From: Arcticibacterium luteifluviistationis
GTDB taxonomy: Bacteria; Bacteroidota; Bacteroidia; Cytophagales; Spirosomataceae
Length of the DNA: 64,000 bases
Direction of reading: 5' to 3'
NCBI RefSeq assembly: GCF_003258705.1
Contig: NZ_CP029480.1
Span: 3,844,001 to 3,908,000 of the forward strand
The position numbers and the translations under genes are program-made. This document shows positions 34,307-43,951 of this stretch, one piece after another (the stretch's first letter is position 1; every line of letters starts with the position of its first letter). The notes beneath the pieces are model-generated. The model saw only the letters and a program-made list of their open reading frames with translations, had not been told where the DNA came from and did not search any database.

Positions 34307-35593
34307 ATGAAAAGAACAAATTACTTAGGTTTCAAAATTTTCTGCGTTTTCCTACTAAGCTTAATTGCCTTTGAAGGTCAAGCCCAGTTTAAACTTTCTG
34401 CTGAAATAAGACCACGGTCTGAATTCAGAAACGGATTTAAAACGCCAAGTTCTGAGGGCTTTGAACCTGCCTTTTTTGTAGAACAAAGAAGTAGAGTCTA
34501 CTTTGAATATACAGAGCCCAAATACAAGCTAAAATTAGCTCTTCAAGACGTGCGATACTGGGGTGAAGTTCCACAGATTTTTAAAGCTGATGTAGGTAAT
34601 TCTTTTCTAAGCGAAGCTTGGGGAGAACTCATGCTCACAGAAAAAATATCTATGAAAGCTGGGCGTCAAATTATCTCTTATGATAATCAACGATTTCTTG
34701 GTGGTCTAGAATGGGCACAGCAAGGGAGAAGGCATGATGCATTACTCTTTAAAATGGAAGACCCAGCCCTTAAATCTAAACTTCATTTAGGTTTTGCTTT
34801 TAATACAGATGATGATATCGCGGAACCTGCTTTTTTACAGAGCGATGGTGCCAACTTTTACTCTTTAGGTGGTCAGTATAAAACCCTGCAATACGCTTGG
34901 TATCATAAAGACCTTGATGGTGCAGCTTTTTCTTTACTCGCTTTAAATACGGGAAGTCAAAATGCAGACAGCACGGCTTCAAATAAGCAAACCTTGGGTT
35001 TTATTGGCTCCAAAAAAGCGGGTAAAATAACCTTTGCCACAGATTTGTATTACCAAATGGGCAAAATAGGAACTGCAAAAGTAAGTGCTATTCTAGCAGG
35101 AATTAATGCTACCATAAAAACCAAAGCCACTCCAATTACGCTGGGGTACGAATACGTATCAGGTCAAGATGACAATGACGCATCAGGCAAAATAACAAGC
35201 TTTAGCCCTGACTACGGCACCAACCACGCTCATAATGGTTTGATGGACTATTTCTATGTAGGGCCTGCCAATGGCAATGTGGGTGTTCAAGACTTCTATA
35301 TCAAAACTAAATTCAAACTAGGCAAAGGAAGCCTTTTAGCAGAAGGACATGAATTCCTCACTGGCTCAGAACAAACCAAAGAAAGTGGCGAAGTTTTAAA
35401 CGCCGCCATGGGCACCGAAATAGACTTGGTTTATGTACAAAAAATAGGGGCTGACATCACCTTCCATTTAGGTTTCTCTCAGCTTTTTGCTACCAACACT
35501 ATGCTCACCATAAGACCTGGCAACCTAAAATCAAATAACTGGGCATGGGCTATGATAACCTTCAAGCCTACCCTTTTTCAATCTGACAAATAA
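34307..35593 (+). CDS. Outer-membrane beta-barrel protein, alginate-export-like porin
   Basis: 428 residues from the ATG at 34307 (a TTG directly before it is not used). Signal peptide ends FEGQAQ; the mature protein starts FKLSAEIRPRSEFRNGF and shows alternating strand patterns, with GRQIISYDNQRFLGGLEWAQQGRRHDALLF as in alginate_exp porins, and ends in aromatic residues (WAWAMITFKPTLF). It lies 38 bp before narK, downstream of the shared nitrate operator, so it is probably the outer-membrane channel for nitrate; alginate is unlikely here. Confidence 0.82.
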   Translation: MKRTNYLGFKIFCVFLLSLIAFEGQAQFKLSAEIRPRSEFRNGFKTPSSEGFEPAFFVEQRSRVYFEYTEPKYKLKLALQDVRYWGEVPQIFKADVGNSFLSEAWGELMLTEKISMKAGRQIISYDNQRFLGGLEWAQQGRRHDALLFKMEDPALKSKLHLGFAFNTDDDIAEPAFLQSDGANFYSLGGQYKTLQYAWYHKDLDGAAFSLLALNTGSQNADSTASNKQTLGFIGSKKAGKITFATDLYYQMGKIGTAKVSAILAGINATIKTKATPITLGYEYVSGQDDNDASGKITSFSPDYGTNHAHNGLMDYFYVGPANGNVGVQDFYIKTKFKLGKGSLLAEGHEFLTGSEQTKESGEVLNAAMGTEIDLVYVQKIGADITFHLGFSQLFATNTMLTIRPGNLKSNNWAWAMITFKPTLFQSDK

Positions 35594-35631
35594 TCTCAAA
35601 ATCGAATTTCTAATCTTTAAACAATACTATC

Positions 35632-36966
35632 ATGAATACACTAAGCTCCGGAGAAAAAGCCGTCAAAATAGACTTATTTAGTCTTGGTACTATTCAAATG
35701 AGAACCTTCCATTTGACATGGATTGCCTTCTTTCTATGCTTTTTTGGTTGGTTTTCTCACGCACCATTAATGAATGCCTCTATAGGGCCAGACCTAGGCC
35801 TTACCGCCGCACAAAAAACCTTAGCCTTTATAGCTTCGGTAGGTATCACCATCATAGCCCGATTAATGATTGGCTCGCTATGTGACAAAATCGGGCCAAG
35901 AAAAGCTTACGTCTACCTATTAGTTTTTGGAGCATTTGCTGTAGCTAGCTCAGCCTTTGCTTATGACTGGACTACCTACCTAATCTCAAGACTAGCCATA
36001 GGGGTAATTGGAGCATCTTTTGTCATTACGCAGTACCATACCTCTGTCATGTTTTCACCTAAAATAGTAGGTTTAGCTAATGCCACTACTGCTGGCTGGG
36101 GAAACTTAGGAGGTGGTGTAACACAAGCTGTGATGCCATTATTAGCTTCTGGAATGGCTGTATGGGGCTTTTCAAATTCTGAGTGGGCACAATGGCGTTC
36201 GGCAATGTTTGTTCCTGCTATTATTATGCTTGTAGTAGCTTTCCTTTACTGGAAATACACGACGGACTGCCCAAAAGGAAACTATGACGATTTACCTAAC
36301 GACAGGCCACAGGCTAAAAAGGGAGAAAAAGGACTTTTTGCCGATGCTGCCTCTGACTACAGAGTTTGGGTACTTTTCTTAATGTATGCAGGCTGTTTCG
36401 GAATGGAGCTTTTTGTGAATGGAAAAGCGGCGACCTATTACCAAACAAGATTTTCATTGGACGAAACCTCCGCAGGACTAATAGCTTCCTTATTCGGTTT
36501 AATGAACCTTTTTGCTAGGTCTACCGGCGGCTGGCTAGGTGATAAATTCTCCGTAAAATCAGGCCTTACTGGGCGAGTTAGATGGCTGGTAGTGGTCATG
36601 GTGATAGAAGGTATGTTATTGATGATTTTCTCAAGAATGAGCTTATTACCATCGGCCGTAGGTATGATGATATTCTTCAGTCTTTTTGTTCAAATGGCTG
36701 AAGGAGCTACATACTCCGTAGTACCATTTATAAACAAAAGAAGCTTAGGTGCCGTAGCAGGAATAGTTGGTGCTGGTGGAAATGTAGGAGCAGTTTTCTA
36801 TGCTCAATACATGCTTAGAACAGGTACACCATTAGAAGATTGTTTCTTGATTTTTGGAGCAATAGTTTCCGTTATAGGACTAGTAGGCTTTAGCATCAAA
36901 TTCTCTGAAGTAGATGAGAGAAATGCTGTAGAAGAACAATTAAGACTAGAAGCAATACCGGTTTAA
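35632..36966 (+). CDS. narK: Nitrate/nitrite transporter, MFS NNP family
   Basis: 444 residues, 12 membrane helices. Nitrate signatures are present twice: GWGNLGGGVTQAVMPLL and GAGGNVGAVFYAQYM. Conserved Arg residues occur in TIIARLMIGSLCDKIGPRKAYV and NLFARSTGGWLGDKF. It takes up nitrate (or exchanges nitrite) across the inner membrane. It shares the porin promoter and ends before a strong terminator. Confidence 0.95.
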   Translation: MNTLSSGEKAVKIDLFSLGTIQMRTFHLTWIAFFLCFFGWFSHAPLMNASIGPDLGLTAAQKTLAFIASVGITIIARLMIGSLCDKIGPRKAYVYLLVFGAFAVASSAFAYDWTTYLISRLAIGVIGASFVITQYHTSVMFSPKIVGLANATTAGWGNLGGGVTQAVMPLLASGMAVWGFSNSEWAQWRSAMFVPAIIMLVVAFLYWKYTTDCPKGNYDDLPNDRPQAKKGEKGLFADAASDYRVWVLFLMYAGCFGMELFVNGKAATYYQTRFSLDETSAGLIASLFGLMNLFARSTGGWLGDKFSVKSGLTGRVRWLVVVMVIEGMLLMIFSRMSLLPSAVGMMIFFSLFVQMAEGATYSVVPFINKRSLGAVAGIVGAGGNVGAVFYAQYMLRTGTPLEDCFLIFGAIVSVIGLVGFSIKFSEVDERNAVEEQLRLEAIPV

Positions 36967-36987
36967 TTCAGTTTAATAGAAATCCAT

Positions 36988-37019
36988 AAAGCCCCTTGAC
37001 TATGTTGCGGGGCTTTTTT
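36988..37019 (+). terminator. Terminator after narK
   Basis: Stem AAAGCCCC (36988-36995) with GGGGCTTT (37009-37016), loop of 13 nt, followed by T residues. Confidence 0.85.
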
Positions 37020-37035
37020 CGTTTCCTGCCACTAA

Positions 37036-38583
37036 TCATTGCTGACTTATTCTCCCTAAAAAGACATCAGCACTTCCCACACCGCTGTTACTAATAGTAG
37101 TGACACCGCATGCAGCAGTGCCATCATAAGATCCTACGAAATATACATTCCCAGTATCATCTACCGCTACCGATTCTGCAGAATCTGGTGAATCTCCCCC
37201 TGCCGTTTCCGCCCATTCTAAAATTCCATAAGTATTGTATTTGGCTATGAATATATCCGTACTTCCAACACTTCTAAAAGTGGTGACACCAAATGTGACC
37301 GAGCCATAATAAGTCCCAGTAATATATACATTCCCTGTACCATCTACCGCAACTGAATAGGCATAATCGCCTGAGGGTCCCCCAGCTGATCGTACCCATA
37401 GTAAAACCCCGTAAGAGTTGTATTTCGCTACAAATATATCAGTACCTCCGACGCTGTTAACACTAATGTCACCGAACAAGGCCGTACCCAAAAAAGACCC
37501 TGTAATATATACAAGTCCTAAATCGTCCACCGTTACTGATAACGCTTGGCAGTAATCGCCTGAGGTCTCTCCCCCGAAGGCTTTCACCCATAGTAAATGC
37601 CCACTAGTGTTGTATCTCGCTAGAAATACATCGTAAATACCAGCACCACTAATACTACGCGTACCGAATGTAGCTGTGTAAAAAAAATCTCCTGTAATAT
37701 ATACACCCCCTGAACCGTCCACAGCCACTGAATAACTATAATCATTATTCCTTCCCCCGCCTGATTGCACCCACTCTAAGGCTCCGCCAGCGTTGTACTT
37801 GGCTACAAATACATCAGTACCTCCGGCACTTCTAAAACTGGTGGAACCGAATGTGGCCGTACCAGCATAATAACCTGTGATATATACATTTCCTGAACCG
37901 TCTACAGCCACCGATTTGCCATAATCGTTTGAAGCCCCCCCAGCTGATTGTACCCAATTTAAAGTCCCGTTGGGAGTGTATTTAGCTACAAATATATCAT
38001 AGCTGCCAGCACTGCTAATACTGGTGGAACCGAATGTGGCCGTACCAGCATAATAACCTACTACATAAATATTCCCTGAATCGTCCACCTTAATTGATTG
38101 CCCGAGATCAGCCGAAGCCCCTCCTGCGGATTTTACCCATTGTAAACTTCCGTTTGCGTTGTATTTTGCAATAAACATATCAAAGCCTCCTGCACTAATA
38201 ATGCTAGTAACACCAAATGTGGCCGTGTCAGCATAATATCCTGCAATATATACATCTCCTGAACCATCCACAGCCACAGAAAAACCACGATCATTTGCCG
38301 TACCACCAGCATTGGCTATAAAGGCTTTATCAATAAAAGGCTGATCAGGCATTTGGACACAAACCCACTTATTCCCAATGTAAATTCTGAGACATAAAAA
38401 AGTGGTATCAAAAGCAATGTCGCCTATCGCTGGGGATGGTAAAGCCAAAATCTCATTATAACTTATCCTTGGGTGGGTTGTTAAACCTGGAGTAATACCA
38501 CTAGGGTTTATGGTTACGTTTTGAGCTTGTAACAAAGAAGAACTGGCCAATGTCAAAATCAATAGTTTAAGTACGGCTTTCAT
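37036..38583 (-). CDS. Secreted SBBP-repeat beta-propeller protein (seven blades)
   Basis: 515 residues. Signal peptide ends LLQAQ. A head of about 65 residues (NVTINPSGITPG, RISYNEIL, FDTTFLCLRIYIGNKWVC, two Cys) is shared with the paralogues at 60982 and 61850. Then seven repeats of about 60 residues each follow, marked by VYITGxY..TATFG, D(V/I)F(V/I)AKYN and LxWVxSAGG, so probably a seven-bladed propeller. It ends DVFLGRISQQ without a T9SS sorting domain. Function unknown; a surface or periplasmic binding protein is likely. Confidence 0.85.
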   Translation of the reverse strand: MKAVLKLLILTLASSSLLQAQNVTINPSGITPGLTTHPRISYNEILALPSPAIGDIAFDTTFLCLRIYIGNKWVCVQMPDQPFIDKAFIANAGGTANDRGFSVAVDGSGDVYIAGYYADTATFGVTSIISAGGFDMFIAKYNANGSLQWVKSAGGASADLGQSIKVDDSGNIYVVGYYAGTATFGSTSISSAGSYDIFVAKYTPNGTLNWVQSAGGASNDYGKSVAVDGSGNVYITGYYAGTATFGSTSFRSAGGTDVFVAKYNAGGALEWVQSGGGRNNDYSYSVAVDGSGGVYITGDFFYTATFGTRSISGAGIYDVFLARYNTSGHLLWVKAFGGETSGDYCQALSVTVDDLGLVYITGSFLGTALFGDISVNSVGGTDIFVAKYNSYGVLLWVRSAGGPSGDYAYSVAVDGTGNVYITGTYYGSVTFGVTTFRSVGSTDIFIAKYNTYGILEWAETAGGDSPDSAESVAVDDTGNVYFVGSYDGTAACGVTTISNSGVGSADVFLGRISQQ

Positions 38584-38661
38584 ATTTCTATATTAATCTG
38601 AAAACAACTTAGTCAATTGTAAAAGCAAAAACTAATTTGAAACAATTCAATGACTTAGGGC

Positions 38662-38678
38662 TTTTATATTACGGTAAC
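38662..38678 (-). promoter_or_regulatory. Conserved element upstream of the propeller gene at 37036
   Basis: Plus-strand TTTTATATTACGGTAAC, 78 bp before the start codon. It matches the elements at 61822 and 63453 (consensus TTTTATnnTACGGTAA). A weak -7-like box (minus TTGAATTG, 38650-38643) lies 20 bp downstream of its ACGG (38671). Confidence 0.6.
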
Positions 38679-38763
38679 TTATGGGCTTAGCAGGTCTATT
38701 TTGGGCATAAAAGTTAATCTTTATAGGTAAATATCCATCTTGTAATAGGGAATATTGATTGTT

Positions 38764-40935
38764 TTAATAACAATCACTCAAAATTTTGCCGCTCCCTATC
38801 AATTCATTGACCGAAGGTAAACCGAACTCCGCCAAAATTTGCTCTAAGTTCTCATAAACACCTTCTCTCATTTTGAGCGAACCACAAAGCATTATTTGAC
38901 CACCCGCCTTTAAAGTACTAGCCACCCTCACCTTGTTTTGACGCACCACGTCTTGCACATAGGTCTTTGGCATTTCTCTGGAGAATGCCAAATGACACGC
39001 TTTCAATCCACTAAAATCATTAAGTAGCGGTTCATATAATGCGAAAGAATCCTGCGTTTGTCCTCCCCAAAGCAATGACATTTCGGCATCCTTATTATTT
39101 TCAACAAAACCCAAAAATGGAGCTATGCCTGTTCCATTTCCTATGAGTAAAACCTTACTAGCATTCGCATCAGGATAGAAACTTTCGTTTGGTTTTATAA
39201 AGGCTTGAATTTCGTCCCCCGTATTTAAAGCTCCTAAATAATTAGAACAAAGTCCTGTTCTTTTGACACTTAAAACTATTCTGTTTAGACTTTTAATAAA
39301 GGCTATGGAATAGTAACGCTCTATGTTGCTATCAGGCAAATAGACGCCTAACAAATCGCCAGAATTCACATTCCCTGCCTCTTCTGGTAAAGCTATTTCT
39401 AGTAGAAAAGTATCGTCCAAAATGTTTTCAGACTCCGTTTTACTAACCACCCAAAAAGGCAAAGTGTTAGAATTCCTTGATGGCTCTAGTTTATTCAAAT
39501 CAACATCCAATTCCGATTTAGTTGCTTTTTTCCAGGCTTTCAGCCAATCTAAAAACTCGGAAATAGAAAGGTCATTGACGGTCTTGGTCTTTATTGCTTC
39601 CTTTGCAAAAGGTAAAGCCTTTAAGGCATTGGCCGTGTCAAAAGCAAATTGACAGAAATTTTCGTAGCTCTTTGAGCCGAAACCTAAGACGGTATAAGAA
39701 AAAGGATGTTCTGCAAATAAGCCCTTTTCTAATTTTTTGAGAAAAGCATCAGCATTTGACGGTGCGTCTCCATCACCATACGTGGATGTTAAAACCAGTA
39801 AATGCTTCATCTGACTGGCCTCTGTCACCTCATTCATTGGGCACAAAAATGCTTTCACACCCTTTTCTAAAAGTGCATTTTGAACAGCTGACGCAAACCT
39901 AAAAGTGTGTCCCGTTTCCGAACCTACTAAAATTACGTGTGTGGCTTCCTCTATGCTTACTGTATTCTTGGGTCTTTTTTTGAACTTAGACCAGCTCATC
40001 TTTATACCCGAATAAATAAAGAACAAAGTCACAACAGAGCTCAAAAGCAACAAAATGGCATACACTATACCCAAGCCTTCGCCAGTGTGCCACTGAAAAC
40101 TAATATCATGAAGAATGGCCGCTAAAGGCTGTTTCACTTCTGAAACTAGTGCTCCGTTTTCCTGATTTAATAATAACGTTTTTTGATAAAGCTTTAGCTC
40201 AAAAAACTCTTCTGGGTCTGATGAAATAGGGAAGAGAACTTCTTTTAAATCGCCCAGTTTAATTTTTTCAAAATGATTTTCTTCAGAAATAACCTGATAA
40301 GACATTTCTGAAGTTTCAGCTGCTTGAGACGGAAAAAACCTATCAATAAACAGCCAAGTAGCGGATAAAGAAATAACAACAATAGGTATCAAAAATAACC
40401 TACCAAAGCGAGCATGATTATCTCTATAAAAGTCTAAGACAATGATTTTTGAAAAGAATTCTTTCCAATTTCCAACACGTTTTATCAAAAGGAAAACGCC
40501 ACTTCCTGCCAAGAAAAGAAGAGCCAAAGAGGCTAAACCAACAAAAAAACGGCCAGTTTGTTTAAGAAAAAGAGAACGGTGTAAGTCTCTACAAAAGTCA
40601 AATACAGGACGCTCGCCAACTACGTTTTTAAGCTCAGAACCATCAAAAGGGTTTATGTAAAAAGTGCCATCAGCAACCTCTCCTATGGCTTCAATTTTAA
40701 TATTGCCATAATTATCACGGGCAATACTAAACACCTCTAAGTAGACTGCATTTAAGGTAGCAATCAAGTCACTCAAAAGGATATCATCTGCTCCTGAGAC
40801 TGCTTTTGGGTGCAATATTGGCTCAAAGGACAATACGATGCCCGTGCCGGCAGCTATAAACAAAAAAATGCCGGAGAAAATGGCCATCCCGAGATGGACA
40901 TTCCTCCAGCTGAACTTTAAACCGTTTCTTCCCAA
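38764..40935 (-). CDS. PepSY membrane flavoreductase (PepSY + flavodoxin + FAD/NAD(P)H reductase)
   Basis: 723 residues. The N-terminal about 330 residues are a PepSY-TM domain with about four helices (RNVHLGMAIFSGIFLFIAAGTGIVLSF at the start). A flavodoxin domain follows (about 333-480: VGSETGHTFRFASAV, TSTYGDGDAPSNA), then a CysJ-like FAD/NAD(P)H reductase domain (about 500-723: ERYYSIA, LIGNGTGIAPFLGF, GSLKMREGVYENL). It resembles sulfite reductase flavoprotein and probably passes electrons from NADPH across the inner membrane, for example to ferric iron. It starts 1 bp after the DUF2271 gene. Confidence 0.87.
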   Translation of the reverse strand: MGRNGLKFSWRNVHLGMAIFSGIFLFIAAGTGIVLSFEPILHPKAVSGADDILLSDLIATLNAVYLEVFSIARDNYGNIKIEAIGEVADGTFYINPFDGSELKNVVGERPVFDFCRDLHRSLFLKQTGRFFVGLASLALLFLAGSGVFLLIKRVGNWKEFFSKIIVLDFYRDNHARFGRLFLIPIVVISLSATWLFIDRFFPSQAAETSEMSYQVISEENHFEKIKLGDLKEVLFPISSDPEEFFELKLYQKTLLLNQENGALVSEVKQPLAAILHDISFQWHTGEGLGIVYAILLLLSSVVTLFFIYSGIKMSWSKFKKRPKNTVSIEEATHVILVGSETGHTFRFASAVQNALLEKGVKAFLCPMNEVTEASQMKHLLVLTSTYGDGDAPSNADAFLKKLEKGLFAEHPFSYTVLGFGSKSYENFCQFAFDTANALKALPFAKEAIKTKTVNDLSISEFLDWLKAWKKATKSELDVDLNKLEPSRNSNTLPFWVVSKTESENILDDTFLLEIALPEEAGNVNSGDLLGVYLPDSNIERYYSIAFIKSLNRIVLSVKRTGLCSNYLGALNTGDEIQAFIKPNESFYPDANASKVLLIGNGTGIAPFLGFVENNKDAEMSLLWGGQTQDSFALYEPLLNDFSGLKACHLAFSREMPKTYVQDVVRQNKVRVASTLKAGGQIMLCGSLKMREGVYENLEQILAEFGLPSVNELIGSGKILSDCY

Positions 40936-40936
40936 C

Positions 40937-41428
40937 TTATATTTTGATTAGTTTGACATACCTGATGTAACCAGTTCCGTTTTTACTAACTCCCACATTA
41001 GCCGCTTTCAAATCCATTTGAAGGTCTTGCTCTACATACTTTTGGTTTTCTACAGAAGATTCAAAACGTAGCTTATAGCCACTATCAATCTCCGACTCGT
41101 CAAAAGTTAATGAAACCACTTTTCTACTCCCTGCCGTAATAGACGCTCCTGAGATACCGTCTAGGTTCTCTTTTTTCTTTGAGAAAAATACCCACCAACT
41201 AGGAATATCGTCATACCAGCGTTCTTCTTTCCCAAAAACATGTAATGTTCTTTGATACTCCCCTTTTGGATTTAAAAGAGAAACTACCACATAGGCTCCT
41301 TCTCCCGTATAATTGCTAAGCTGCACCAAGCATTTGTACTTTGATGGGGCTTTTGATGAAAAACCGCTTGACACAAAGAATGCGAGTGCCAAAAATGCCA
41401 CGGTAAATACTGAATACTGTTTTCTCAT
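40937..41428 (-). CDS. DUF2271-family exported protein
   Basis: 163 residues with a signal peptide ending SSGFSSKA. Motifs CLVQLSNYTGEGAYVVVSLLNPKGEYQRTLHVFG, DDIPSWW, DGISGASITAG fit the DUF2271 family, which often sits beside PepSY flavoreductases and TonB-dependent iron receptors. The SGASI stretch recalls FMN-associated ApbE/FMN-binding contexts. Function unknown; a periplasmic partner of the reductase is likely. Confidence 0.8.
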   Translation of the reverse strand: MRKQYSVFTVAFLALAFFVSSGFSSKAPSKYKCLVQLSNYTGEGAYVVVSLLNPKGEYQRTLHVFGKEERWYDDIPSWWVFFSKKKENLDGISGASITAGSRKVVSLTFDESEIDSGYKLRFESSVENQKYVEQDLQMDLKAANVGVSKNGTGYIRYVKLIKI

Positions 41429-41441
41429 TTCTCTAAATATT

Positions 41442-42935
41442 TTATTTACCGGCTTTCAAAAAGCTGATATCGGTGTTTTGTAAAGCTTCGTTTTCTGCTG
41501 CCAAATCATGTACAGACTCTTCAAACTCCGTTTTCTGCTTAGTATCTGCTCCATTATTTACCAAGAACTCAAGCATTCCTGTGTCTTTAGAATTCATAGC
41601 GGCAAAGTGTAAAGGTGTATAACCATCTCCATTGGTTTGATTAATATCTGCCCCTGTTTCTAATAAATATCTCAATAAGTCAAACTCTCCTTTCTCAATC
41701 GCTATATGCAAAAGAGCTTGCCCTTTGGTACTTACTCCTTTACTTTTCAAATACTCCAACTTCTCCGTGTAATCTTTCAAATTCCCTCTAAAAGAGTTTG
41801 TAAGTAGGTAAGTCAAATTGTTTCCTTGTGCGTTTTCCCAATTAAGCTTGCCGCCTTTTTCCACCAATAGGTCAAGAACTTCGGTGCTATTATTTCCCGC
41901 TACTGCTAAAGCCAAAGCTGTTTGCCCTTTGTCATTTTTAGCATTTACGTCGTTTGACTTTGCCAACCAATAAGCTACCACTTCTTTACTCCCTCTAGAA
42001 GCCGCCAAAAGTAAAGGTGTTTCTCCATCTGCATTAGCAGTATTTGCGTCTAAACCCGCATCTAAAAAGAAATCAAACACTTCTGTATCTTTCACCCTTC
42101 CTGCCAAATTGTGCAGTGCAGACTGTCCTTCTTTTGTGACATTTGCAGGATTCAAGCCTAAGCTTTTAAGATATTCTAACAGCTCAGAACTTACTGAAGC
42201 AGACCTACCTCCGCCTACAAAGTTGAAAGCATTTTCGCCCGTTTGAGCATTAGGCTCATAGCTTATTCCTTTTGCTACTAAACCTTTCAATGTGCTTACT
42301 TTACCACTAGAAACCGCTGCATGAAATAAGCCATTACCGTTTTTATCTTTCGTGTCTAAGCTTAGTCCCTTTTCAACAAAATAATCTAGAAAAGAAAGAT
42401 CTTTAAGCCTACCTACAGCCACCTGAGCTACATTTCTACCGTTTTCATCTCTATCGTTTACTATATCAGCTCCATTGGCAAAGCAGAACTCATAAAGCTC
42501 CTTATCTGCCTTACCGCTTTGGGCTACATGCATGAGCAAAGACTGGCCGTGGCTATTGATAAGGTCTGTTCTTGAACCCTTTTCTAACAATAATTCCATT
42601 ACTGGCAAATTCCCTTTCATGGCTGTCCACATAAGGTAATTATTAGAGTGGTGTGTCATTTGATTTACATCAGGTCCTTTATCTAAAAGGTGCTTAACAG
42701 TCTCAAAAGGAGCATCTGCCATGATGGCCAATAATGTTCCATCCCAGCCACCAGGCCCCATTTCTAAGATGTCATTCCCTTCTGCTATTTTAGCTTCAAT
42801 GGTTTCTATACTAGGCTTTTTAGCCCAAAAACCTCGGTCATGAAATACATTTCTACTCTGAGCAAATACGCTTCCCGTAAAAAGCAAAGCTGCTAGCAAA
42901 GAGAAGCCAACCTTAAGTCTGTTTTTTAAAATCAT
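41442..42935 (-). CDS. Exported ankyrin-repeat protein
   Basis: 497 residues with a Sec signal peptide ending GSVFAQ. From about residue 60 it is made of roughly 11-12 ankyrin repeats; the clearest are GQSLLMHVAQSGK, DGETPLLLAASRGSKEVV, KGQTALALAVAGNNSTEV and GDGYTPLHFAAMNSKDTGML. A periplasmic or surface protein-binding scaffold is likely. First gene of the operon with DUF2271 (13 bp) and the flavoreductase; this trio suggests a redox/metal-uptake role, which is inference. Confidence 0.88.
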   Translation of the reverse strand: MILKNRLKVGFSLLAALLFTGSVFAQSRNVFHDRGFWAKKPSIETIEAKIAEGNDILEMGPGGWDGTLLAIMADAPFETVKHLLDKGPDVNQMTHHSNNYLMWTAMKGNLPVMELLLEKGSRTDLINSHGQSLLMHVAQSGKADKELYEFCFANGADIVNDRDENGRNVAQVAVGRLKDLSFLDYFVEKGLSLDTKDKNGNGLFHAAVSSGKVSTLKGLVAKGISYEPNAQTGENAFNFVGGGRSASVSSELLEYLKSLGLNPANVTKEGQSALHNLAGRVKDTEVFDFFLDAGLDANTANADGETPLLLAASRGSKEVVAYWLAKSNDVNAKNDKGQTALALAVAGNNSTEVLDLLVEKGGKLNWENAQGNNLTYLLTNSFRGNLKDYTEKLEYLKSKGVSTKGQALLHIAIEKGEFDLLRYLLETGADINQTNGDGYTPLHFAAMNSKDTGMLEFLVNNGADTKQKTEFEESVHDLAAENEALQNTDISFLKAGK

Positions 42936-43156
42936 TGCAAATTCTGTTTAATATATTTCCGCTTTAAAACTCCTTTCCAATAAGCATTAACTCCTGTTGT
43001 GATAAACGCCACCTCCAATTAAAGCTTTAAAACCTCAAAAGGCTCTTTCTTATTTGGACTAATTACAAATTGAGTCGCAAAGAAATAAAGCAAAGCCTTA
43101 AGAAGCAAGCCTTATTTAGAAAAAATCTAAACAAGCTATTTTTTACGAAAAATCAA

Positions 43157-43196
43157 GCAAAAAAAAGACCGACTCTGAAATTCAGAGTCGGTCTTT
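43157..43196 (-). terminator. Terminator after the lipocalin-like gene
   Basis: A perfect 16-bp inverted repeat (43164-43179 with 43181-43196), followed on the minus strand by a T run. In 42936-43156 I see nothing else certain. Confidence 0.85.
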
Positions 43197-43224
43197 AAAG
43201 TGCAATATTTTTCTTACGAAAAGA

Positions 43225-43734
43225 TTACTTAGTGAATTTAAAGTCCATTGAGATGGCGTCACCTTCACCGTCTATTGTTCCTTCTTGGTCAAATGAAAGG
43301 AAGAAAAACGAAAATAACCAAAAATCTTCTTCCTCTGTTGTCTCTTCTTTATTAACATCAATAGTTGGAGAACTCAACACTAAACTAGAGCCATCCACTT
43401 GAACTAAGTAAGTAACCTCGTCACCATCCTCAACTAACGTTAATGTGTTACCAGATGCGTCAAAGCTGTAGGTACCCTCATAAGAATCTTCCTCAAAATC
43501 AGTAATAACAAAAGTTCCATCTGACTTGAACTCATAAACTGAATTTGCGTAATAATTATCTTCAAGGCCTTGAGTAGTCACCGGGTAAACCTTAGAATCA
43601 ACAACTAGGTCAATACCGTCTAAAGTCCAAGTGCCTTCTACTGATGCTTGTGCCGGAGCAACATCGTCATCTTTAGAGCATGAAGATAAAATAACAGTGA
43701 ATAAAAAAAGAATTGGCGTAATCTTGCGTAGCAT
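43225..43734 (-). CDS. Lipocalin-like surface lipoprotein
   Basis: 169 residues. The signal ends ILSSC, then SKDDD, which fits the Bacteroidota lipoprotein export signal for transfer to the cell surface. The mature part has VEGTWTLDGIDLVV, YEFKSDGTFVITDF, GTYSFDASGNTLTLVEDGDEVTYLV, the pattern of lipocalin-like (DUF4923/lipocalin_4) domains. Acidic inserts (EETTEEEDFW) are unusual. Function unknown; single gene with its own terminator. Confidence 0.82.
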   Translation of the reverse strand: MLRKITPILFLFTVILSSCSKDDDVAPAQASVEGTWTLDGIDLVVDSKVYPVTTQGLEDNYYANSVYEFKSDGTFVITDFEEDSYEGTYSFDASGNTLTLVEDGDEVTYLVQVDGSSLVLSSPTIDVNKEETTEEEDFWLFSFFFLSFDQEGTIDGEGDAISMDFKFTK

Positions 43735-43951
43735 TAAATATGTGTTTTGGTATGAATAATTTTTAAAGTTAAACTTCCCTTTTCAATTATTGAACCAAGG
43801 ATACCCCATCTATAAAGAATATAGAAATTATCCTAAAAAAACCTTTAAAGTTCCATTTCTTGCGGATGTAGATTGTTTAATATCATAACTCAAAAGAACG
43901 CTTATTTAACATGAAGCCTTAGAAATTTATAACATCCACAATAAACTGAAT

